A stretch of 64,000 nucleotides of DNA from Orientallactaga sibirica (taxonomy: Eukaryota > Chordata > Mammalia > Rodentia > Dipodidae): assembly GCA_036365145.1 (NCBI GenBank), contig JAEOAD010000018.1, positions 8,016,001 through 8,080,000 on the forward strand. Reading direction: 5' to 3'. Position 1 is the first letter of the stretch. Each line of letters begins with the position of its first letter. This document shows positions 56,158 to 64,000 of the stretch, in pieces. The notes under the pieces are model-generated. The model was not told the origin of the DNA and searched no databases. It saw only the letters and a program-made list of their open reading frames with translations. The translations under genes and the position numbers were made by a program.

Positions 56158-58728
56158 CTTCGCTCCACACCAAGGGCACCCCAGCAGCTCCACTTCACTC
56201 AGCCAGCTCCCCAACGGATTGGCGCCAAGGCTCCAACCCTCGGTCCAAAGCTGCCAACCAGATCAGCTAAGCCCCACTGAGCTTCCGCTGCAAACGCCGC
56301 CCGAACAAACAAACAAAAGAAAGGGACTTGTCAACCTCATCAGTCTCCTCACAGAGCCCAGAAATCAAAGAAAAATCTGTGGAGCTACTGAAAGAGACAC
56401 ACACCGTGAGTTGCTGCAGGCTTCCTGAACTCGCCCATCCCCCAACCATCAGTTCCCCAGGGAATTGGTAGAATCGAACAACAACCAGTGGCAAATTTGG
56501 GAAGAGAATGCATACAAAAAGGGCAGGGGGAGGGACAATCTAAACTCAAGATATTATCAATAAGACATATGTAAAATTACTTTTTTGAATAAGGGCACGT
56601 CTAGAAGATGTAGACTGTTACTAGAAAATTTTCAGTACCTGGGATGGAATACCTTCCAGTGAGTTGTTGGCCAAGGAGGTCCCAGTAGCCTCCAAAACAT
56701 TAAGGCTTTTGCCAAAGCCCTTGGTTTCCCTAGAGAAATAGATAGTAAGACCCTATTGCTGAAGACATCTCATGCCTGAGAGGCAAGGACACTGAGAAAG
56801 CAAGCTGATGCTGACCAGAAAACCTTCTCCCTGTAGACCAGCCAACTGAAAGCTGGAAAAAGCTGCACTGCACGCAGCGTATGGGAGACAGAAGCCATCA
56901 ACAGTGAAAACAGTGGATGCTGAATATTCAAGCTTGGCCAGACAGGCCCAATGACTGAACGGGTGCAATAGTGGCATGTCTACTCTTGGGGTAACCAACT
57001 GCTCCATAATTGGACTGAAGGCCCTCTCTATGGGAGGGAACACATACCTGGTACTGAAAAACCTAAGTAAAAGTCTATGGTAGGTGAGGTCATGAGCCTT
57101 GGGGGTATAAGCCTGCTCATGTCTGACTAAATGTATATATTATTCCCACCAAGCTGCCCTGGGGACACTACACTAAATGTTCATGTTCACATATTAACGC
57201 TACTCTCACTTCTGGCTAGAGAAGCTTCTCTTTTCAGATGGTGATGACCACTGGGATGACACAAAAGGCAACATAGTGCTGAGAAGAAGGGATGGAAGAG
57301 TGCCTAGCACTGAAACACCTCTGTCACATCCTCCAATGGCTCAGGGACCATTGTGGAAGAGGGGGTGGATAGAATGGAAGAGCCAAAGGAAGGATATGAC
57401 CTCTTACAATGCAGCTGCCCAGACAGAAATTGGCCTCCATATCCATGATCATGCAGTGCCTAGCAATACCTTTGCAAGACCCTCAAAATAGAAGAGAAAG
57501 ATGATGTCATCAAATTAGGAGAGAGACTAATGGAGAAAGGGAGGGGATATGATGGAGACCGTAGTTCTAAAGTGGAATGGGGGGCGGGAGGGAAATATCA
57601 GGTGGGGTTTTTTTGGTATGTAAGATTAAAAGTCAATAAAAATAATAAAAAAATAAGTCTTGAGAAAAATAAAATAAAATAAAAACAATGAATGGGTCAT
57701 GAAAGAAATCAAAAAAGAAATTGTAAAATTCCTAGAATTGAGTAACAATGAAAACACAAGGTACCAAAATTTATGGGACACAATGAAGGCAGTCCTAATG
57801 GGAACATTCATTGTGCTAAATTGCTTCAGAACATAGATAGTTCTCCCAAATTAATAACCTAACTGACCACCTAAAGGCATCAGAAAAATAAGAAAGAAAT
57901 AATCAAGATCATAGCAAAAATTAATGAACTGAAAACTTAAGAAAACAAGTAAAAACAATCAATGCAACCAAGAGCTGGTTCTTTGAAAAAAAATAAACAA
58001 GATGATAAACTCCTGGCCAATTTGATAGAGCGTAAAAAAATAAAAGTCTCAAATTAACAAAATCAGAAATGAAAAAGGAATAACAACAAGATAATCTGGA
58101 AGAAATGGATGAATTCATAGACACATACTACCTACCAAAACTAAACTCAGAGCAGATTAATCACCTAAACAAACCTATCATATCCATGGAGATTTAAAAG
58201 GTAATCAAAAACCTCCCCAAAAAGAAAAATCCAGTACCAGATGGCTTCTCAGCTGAATTCTATCAAACCTTCATTGAAGAACTGAAACCAATTGTTCTTA
58301 AACTGTTCCATGTAATGAGAGAGCAGGGAATCTTCCACAACTCCTTTTATGAAGCTACCATCACCCTAATACCAAAATCAAACAGAGATACAGTAAGAAA
58401 AAGAAAACTATAGGCCTATATCCCTGATGAATTTAGATGCAAAGATCCTGAACAAAATCCTCACAAACCAAATTCAACAACATATCCAAATATTATACAC
58501 GTTGATCAAGTAGGCTTCATTCCAGGGATGGTTTAACATATGGAAATCAGTCAATGTAATACACCACATAAATAAACTTAATCATAAGAACCAAATGATG
58601 ATCTCAATTGATGTAGAGAAGGCATTTACTAAAATACTACACCACTTCATGATCAAAACACTAGAAAAATAGGCATGGAGGGTTTATATCTTTACATAAT
58701 AAAGGCTATATATAAAACAACCAAAGCC

Positions 58729-58984
58729 GGGTTGGAGAGATGGCTTAGCGGTTAAGGTGCTTGCCTGCAAAGCCAAAGGACCTTAGTTTGATTCCCCAAG
58801 ACCCACGTAAGCCAGATACACAAGGTGGCACATGCATCTGGAGTTCGTTTGCAGTGGCTGGAAGCCCTGGTGTGCCCATTGTCTCTCTCTCTCCCTCCCT
58901 CCCTCCTCTCACTCTCTTTCCCTCTCTCAAATAAATAAATAAAAATAAAATATTTAAAAATATTTTTAAAAAAAAAAAAAAAAA
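58729..58984 (+). mobile_element. Dip-like type I SINE (nested in L1 ORF2)
   Basis: GGGTTGGAGAGATGGCTTAGC (A box), AGTTTGATTCCCC (B box-like), AAGCCAGATACACAAGG, GCATCTGGAGTTCGTTTGC and a tail AAATAAATAAATAAAAATAAA plus A run. Target duplication aaccaaagcc at 58,719-58,728 and 58,985-58,994. Close to the apparent consensus. Confidence 0.96.
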
Positions 58985-59229
58985 AACCAAAGCCAACAGT
59001 ACTTAATGCGGATAGACTCAAGTAGTTCCCATTGACATTGGGAACAAATCAGAGGTGCCAACTCTTACCATTGGTCATCAACATAGTTCTAGAAGTCCTA
59101 CACCAAGCAATAAGACAAGAGAAAGAAAAAAAAGGGATACAAATTTGAAAGCAAGAAGTCAATTTAGCCTATTTGCAATGGCATGATCCTATAAATAAGA
59201 GACCCAAAGTCTCCATCTCAAAACTTTTT

Positions 59230-59382
59230 TTTTTTTTTTTTGGTTGTTCAAGGTAGGGTCTCACTCTGGTCCAGGCTGACCTGGAATTCACTTTGTATTA
59301 TCAGGGTGGCCTCAAACTCATGGCAATCCTCCTACCTCTGCCTCCCAAGTGCCAGGATTAAAGGCATATGCCACCATACCCA
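59230..59382 (-). mobile_element. B1 SINE (nested in L1 ORF2)
   Basis: Reverse B1: TCTGGTCCAGGCTGACCTGG, TCAGGGTGGCCTCAAACTC, CAAGTGCCAGGATTAAAGGC. T run at 59,225-59,241. Flanks caaaactttt and taaaactttt form the target duplication. Confidence 0.95.
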
Positions 59383-61065
59383 GTTTAAAACTTTTAAAGT
59401 TGATTAACTCCTTCAGTAAAGTGGCAGAATACAAAATCAACACAAAAAAATCAGTCGCCTTTCTATATACAAAGGACCAATAAACAGAAAAAGAAATGTC
59501 TGAGGATGTCCCATTTTCAGTAGCAAACAAAAAAATTAAATATCTTGGAATAACACTAATCAAAGATGTGTAAGACCTATATAATGAAAACATTTTTAAA
59601 AAACTCAAGGAAGAAATAGAGCAGGACTTGAAAAGATGGAAAGACCTACCATGCTCCTGGATAGGTAGAATTAATAGTGTGAAAATGGCAATTCTGCCAA
59701 AAGCAATATATAGATTTAATGCAATACCAATAAAAATTCCAGCATCATTCTTCACAAATATAGAAAAATGATCTCAAAATTCATATGGAATGGCAGAAGG
59801 CTCAACTATCTAAACATATCCTCAGCAAAAGAAACACTTCTGGAGGTATAACCATACCTGATCTAAATCTATACCACAAAGCCATAGTAACAAAAACTGC
59901 ATGTTACTGGTGTAAAGACAGAAACATAGACCAGTGGAACAGAATTGAAGACTCAGACCTTAAGCCAAATAATTACAGCTACTTGGCCTTTGATAAAGAT
60001 GCCAATAAAATAGATTGGAGAAAAGATAGCCTCTTCAACAAATGGTGCTTGACAAATTGGATTACTATATGTTAAAAAATGAAACTAAACCCACTAATGT
60101 CACCATACACAAAAATCAAGTCTAAATGGATTAAAGACCTCAATATAAGACCTGAAACTCTTCCTACTGGAAGGAAAAATAGGAGGAATTCTCTGCAACA
60201 TAGGAGTAGAAAAAGACTTACTGAACAAAAACATTAGTTGCCCAGGAAATTAAACAATCACTCAACCAATGGGATCTCATGAAACTAAAAAGATTTTGCA
60301 CAGAAAAACATACCATAAGCACAGCCAATATTACCCACTGAATGGGAGAAAATCTCTGCCAGCTATCCCACTGACAGAAGCTGAATATATAGAATATACA
60401 AAGAACTAAAAAACTAAACAATTAAAAAAAAATCAAACAACACACTCCCAAAGTGCAGCAAAGAACTGAACAGGGAGTTCTCAGAGGAAGAAATACAAAT
60501 GGCTTACACGTATTTAAGAAAATGTTCAACATCCCTAATCATTCGGGTATTGCAAATTAAAAGAACAATGGGATTCCATCTTACTCCAGTAAGGATGGCA
60601 ATCATTAAAAAGATCTAACAACAAATGTTGGCAAGGATGTGGGGAAAGAGGAACCCTCATCTACTGTTGGTGGGACTGTAAACTTGTACAACCACTATGG
60701 ACATCAATATGGAGATTCCTGGAAAGGATTAACTTACAGCTAGCAACAAATCCAGTTCTTCCCTTACTTGGCATTTATCCTACATGCCCCATGCTTTGCT
60801 ACAGAGATATTTGCCCAAAAATATTTATAGCTGTTCAATTCATTACAGCTAAGAACTGGATTCAACTCAGGTGCCCATCAATGGATGAATGGATAACGAA
60901 GTTGTGGCACATTTACATGATGGAATTCTACTCAGCAATAAGAAAAAAAATGATACAATGAAATTTGTAGAAAAATGGACAGACTTGGAACATATTATAC
61001 TCAGTGAACTCACACAATCACAGAAACACAAATGCCACATGGTATCACTTATCTGTGGTTTCTAA

Positions 61066-62460
61066 CCTGGACCAGCTTGAGTTGCTGACATACATGATAG
61101 GCAACTCATGGTCCAGACAAGAGGAATGGAAGGGTTTGGGGGAAAATGAAGGGAAGGATGGGTAAAAACAAACACAAAACTAAATCCAAAATGAACTGGT
61201 ACCATAGAAACTTTTATCCTTGGAGATAGACTAAAAGATATAACCCTCAAAAGGACTAAGGGGGGAGCACCTGGAAATGAGGGCAATGGAGAGGGTAGGA
61301 TGAAGCCTAAGCTTAAAACAAACTTTTTTGTTGTCTCTGGCCTGTAATTCCCAGTACCAGAAATTGGTTGCTACCCACGATGAGCTGTTAATTGGAAAGA
61401 CCTATGAGGTCTCCAAAACAAGACAAGTTTCTGTCAAAGCACTTGATTATCCACCTTAGGCAAATGGTAAGATACTATTGCTAAAGATACCATATGCTGC
61501 TGTTTCAGAGCATGGATAGACCTGGCTGGAATCCAGATGAGAGCCAGTCCCCAGAAAGTTAACCTGTCTAGTGCTGAAAAGCACTACATGAGCTATTGAG
61601 GGAAAGTGACAAACAATGGTCTGAGTAACCAGAGGTCTAAGCTACTCAGAAGCAAACACTGTGACAGGTTATACATGCCAGTGCAATAGTGGCACACAGC
61701 CTTGGTGGGTAAGCAATACCTTTCTGATTGACTAAGAGATCCACTCAGTATGAAGGAACCCATAACTGGAATTGGGAACCAGATCAGAGTCCTATGGAGA
61801 CAAAGATTATGCTCTCCAGTGTCAAGCTCTCACTAGTCTTTGGCTAAAAGAGGGGTAAAAAACATCATATTCTTCCTAAATTAATAATGCCTATCCCATT
61901 TATACTATGCTGACTTCACTCTCCACTGGAGAATCTGTTCTCCTTTTTCAGAAAGTGATGTAACCTGAGGAGATAAACCACCACTCACACTTCAGCCAAG
62001 CCACAGCTGAAACCACAGAGGAATGGGGAGACAAGCATGAGTGCTGTTTCCATGCTGAACCTGATAATCACTGCCAGGATATAGGAGACAGACCCTGAGG
62101 ATACTCAACACCTACCAAAGCAGAGATCCAGAGGCTTCTAAGAGCTCATCACTGAAGTAGACTTAAAACTCACCCACCATGCTAGGGAATTTTGTGGAAG
62201 AGGGGACTGAAAGATTGTAAGAGCCACATGTTCATACATCATGCCCAGAGGCATTCCCTCCCCCCCAAAAAAATAACCCACTGCTACTCCCACAGCTTAT
62301 AACCCACAACCCCATAAGGAATACCTGCAACCCCACCGAGAAGGGTCCCCAGAGGAATGGCAGCAGGGACGAGGAAAAAGAGGGTACCAACATAAGATGT
62401 ATAGATATGAAATATGTTAATAAAATAATAATAATAATAATAAATAAAATAAAGAAAAAA
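61066..62460 (+). other. 3' UTR of lineage B L1
   Basis: Non-coding end of the L1 that starts at 52,597. It is the longest example of the B 3' UTR here and serves as reference for the fragments at 14,672, 31,100 and 41,775. It closes in (TAA)n and AATAAAATAAAG. Confidence 0.9.
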
Positions 62461-63972
62461 TTGTCTATTGTTGTTTTGAATGCTAGGGAAGCCCCTTCAA
62501 AATATCATCAAGCAAGAATGCAAATTTAATAACACATAATGCTCATTCTCATAAGGAGAAAGGCTAGCTATCAGTTCCTTTAAGTGAAGGACTGTTAGAA
62601 AAGCATTTAGGGTGAGTCTCTTTGCCTAATGCTATCAGTTTCACAGAACAGATATGATGTGAGCCATGGACAGTCAGGGAAAGTTTAGGAGAGAAGTGGT
62701 CATTCCTTGTGTTTAGGATCCAGAATGTGCTGCTTTTAGGAGGAGGGTTGTTTTTGATTTTTGTTTTTTCACTATGTTTCAGACTGCTCCCCTCAGGACA
62801 ATAAAATGGCTTAGGACATCTGGGGGATCAGCCTTTATATGACATCACCTGGAAAAGCCATGTAGTCTTCTATGTGGTCCAGGAATAGGGTATAAGTATC
62901 TAGGGATTTTCATCTTCCTTGCCCATGGCACTCAACAAATGCTACAGGGTTTTGGCCAGAAAAAAAATAGATTAAGGCAAAGAAACCAAGATATTATACA
63001 ATATAAGAATACAGTTGAGGAGAAGCAGTAGTTATCAAAACTTACAATGTTTTACATGGATCTTTTGTGTATCCACAAAATATCAGCAGCAAGAAGACAG
63101 AGATGCAGCTCCACATTGTCATCTTTGGCAGCCTGAGAATTTCCCCTAGACTTTTAGGAACTTCAACTCAGGTTGTACCTAGGATTCACAGAATTTTAGA
63201 AAAAGACAGTATGAAGCAGAGTTGAAGGTTTTATTAAAGATATTTTAGTATGAGCTTAAACATTGGGGGTAGGCAAAGGAAGGGGTGCTCAGAAGGAGAG
63301 TGAAGGCACACCTGAGAACATGAATGTGGACTCTTTTAGGAGAGAGAGTTTTTACAAATGAAGATTTCAATCTAGTAAGGAATTCTCTAGGTTGTATCAT
63401 ACAACAAATAATCTTTTCTTTGAGGTAGGATTTTCTGCTTGAGAACATCAGAAGACACAGGGTCAGAGAAAGGAGAGAGGAAAATGAGAATACTTAGATT
63501 TCATAAAATTTATCTTTAGTTCTGATATAACATCTCAAGTTTTCTTAATTTTATTTATCACAAGATACATATTAGTCATTATAAAGAGAAAAATAATGTC
63601 TGAGAAGGCCTGAAGATATTCAGGTAAGTGGACATATAAGAGACATGAAGGTGGGCTAAACATCTGCTGACCAGATACCAAGAACACTTACAGAGAGAAC
63701 TTCCTGACAACTGAGGCATGAAAAATTAGAGACCTCAAACCCTCAGCTATTGCAGTGCTTCAAAGTCAATGGCTGTTAGTACTCTGGTGAAAACCAACAT
63801 TTAATCATCTATATGTTTTAATGTTAAGTTTTCATGTTTAATTAGTTAAACTACACTGTCAACTGACTTGACCTAATTGGCATTTATGACATCCATGAAT
63901 GCCAGACTATGCTTACTTTTCAGTTAGACATGGAAGTTTAACTAAAAACAGAGTATATTTAAAACTATTGTG
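62461..63972. other. Unassigned sequence
   Basis: 1.5 kb with no recognised gene or repeat. The only frame reaching 67 codons (63,245-63,448, minus) has no domain. Confidence 0.45.
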
Positions 63973-64000
63973 GGCCTGGAGAGATGGCTTAGTGGTTAAA
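63973..64000 (+). mobile_element. Start of a Dip-like SINE (cut by window edge)
   Basis: GGGCCTGGAGAGATGGCTTAG followed by TGGTTAAA is the tRNA-like head of the B2-superfamily SINE. The body lies beyond the window. Confidence 0.85.

Larger units (their letters stand above)
55844..57696 (+). mobile_element. Internally deleted, non-autonomous L1 derivative (lineage A)
   Basis: The element proper is 55,858-57,682 (1,825 bp), flanked by the perfect 14-bp duplication aaacaatgaatggg (55,844-55,857 and 57,683-57,696). The 5' part (to about 56,520) is 5' UTR-like: it opens GAGTTCCAGGTAAGATGGC, aligns with the outer termini of the L1s at 2,246 and 38,363, and contains a GC-rich 15-bp minisatellite. 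From about 56,520 it aligns with the lineage A 3' UTR (9,210-10,286), ending in AATAAAATAAAA. ORF1 and ORF2 are wholly absent. It cannot encode retrotransposition proteins and must have been mobilised in trans, or it arose by deletion of the RNA or cDNA during insertion. Frames at 55,853-56,428 are repeat-driven. Confidence 0.9.
55076..61065 (+). pseudogene. L1 ORF2 remnant (endonuclease/reverse transcriptase), lineage B
   Basis: ATG at 55,076 (MAGIKSNLTVITLNINDLNS). Endonuclease words: ICCLQETHLTTKGRHLL, KKQAGVAILISGQIDFKP, INLYVPNTGAPQF (55,173-55,604) and TEYTFFSAAHRNFSKIDHIL, ISDHNALKLE (55,608-55,871). An A-type element splits the frame at 55,858-57,682. Reverse transcriptase continues from 58,160 (FSAEFYQTF, then DQVGFIPG near 58,505) in broken frames. 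The FADD box near 59,172 is destroyed by a deletion. The C-terminal part [20 protein letters not shown] and [17 protein letters not shown] is open at 59,785-60,075. Further C-terminal words (WITKLWHIYMMEFYSAI) lie near 60,890-60,940. Non-functional. Confidence 0.9.
52597..62460 (+). mobile_element. L1: Full-length LINE-1, lineage B (inactive, heavily nested)
   Basis: The order is tandem-monomer 5' UTR (52,597 to about 53,430), linker with (CA)n, ORF1 (about 53,700-54,840), ORF2 (55,076 to about 61,065) and a 1.4 kb 3' UTR ending in a (TAA)n/AATAAA tail at 62,415-62,460. Nested insertions are B1 at 54,876, an A-lineage internally deleted L1 at 55,858, a Dip SINE at 58,729 and a B1 at 59,230. 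Subtracting these gives about 7.5 kb. Its 3' UTR matches the fragments at 14,672, 31,100 and 41,775, not those of lineage A. I could not find a convincing target-site duplication. All ORFs carry stops or frameshifts. Confidence 0.92.

Noticed and set aside
55853..56428. 191-codon ORF with repeated GLPI / APHPRAP / MGSP peptides
   Set aside because: Created by the 15-bp minisatellite in an L1 5' UTR-like region; repeats are open in several frames on both strands.
63973..64000. tRNA gene suggested by tRNA-like promoter words (also at every Dip, B4 and ID head)
   Set aside because: These are SINE heads with A and B boxes but no cloverleaf or discriminator/anticodon arrangement of a functional tRNA.
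1..64000. CRISPR arrays, bacterial operons or a prokaryotic defence system
   Set aside because: The DNA is mammalian by its SINE, LINE and LTR content. Regularly spaced repeats here are microsatellites, minisatellites or L1 monomers.

Overview
This window is repeat-dense mammalian nuclear DNA. No host protein-coding gene, exon set or structural RNA gene can be supported in it. The SINE content points to a rodent. B1 (7SL-derived) copies, B4-type copies and a B1-ID composite occur together with many T+ SINEs. These T+ SINEs have the B2-type tRNA-like head (GGCTGGAGAGATGGCTTAG) and AATAAA-rich tails. Their body (GCCAGATGCACAAGGTGGC and onward) is not that of mouse or rat B2. I infer a mouse-like (Myodonta) but non-murid rodent. 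A jerboa-type dipodoid carrying 'Dip' SINEs is the best guess from general knowledge, not proof.

Layout. 1-1,036 is the 3' end of an L1. 2,236-10,286 is a full-length but dead L1 (lineage A, +) carrying two B1s and one B2/Dip SINE. 10,290-30,810 is old, mostly single-copy DNA with B4, Dip, MIR, L2 and MaLR LTR remnants, a 362-bp-arm inverted duplication (11,478-12,989) and an L1 3' fragment with unusually long 73-bp flanking duplications. 30,827-38,363 is a second full-length lineage A L1 (-) with a palindrome in its 5' UTR. 38,371-52,575 is AT-rich intergenic DNA with many SINEs, including a subfamily carrying a CTCF-like motif. 52,597-62,460 is a full-length L1 of a different lineage (B, +) with a tandem-monomer promoter. 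It is interrupted by two B1s, a Dip SINE and a 1.8 kb internally deleted lineage A L1. 62,461-64,000 is unassigned DNA ending in the start of another Dip SINE.

How the parts relate. All three long L1s have broken ORFs. Two lineages can be told apart by their 5' UTRs and 3' UTRs. Each lineage is found inserted into the other (B into A at 31,100; A-derived into B at 55,858), so their activity overlapped in time. The SINEs have tails and target-site duplications typical of L1 machinery. The most notable candidates are the non-autonomous A-type element with its GC-rich 15-bp minisatellite, the inverted duplication, and the CTCF-like motif in one SINE subfamily. All homology calls are by eye against remembered consensus patterns and by comparing copies inside the window.
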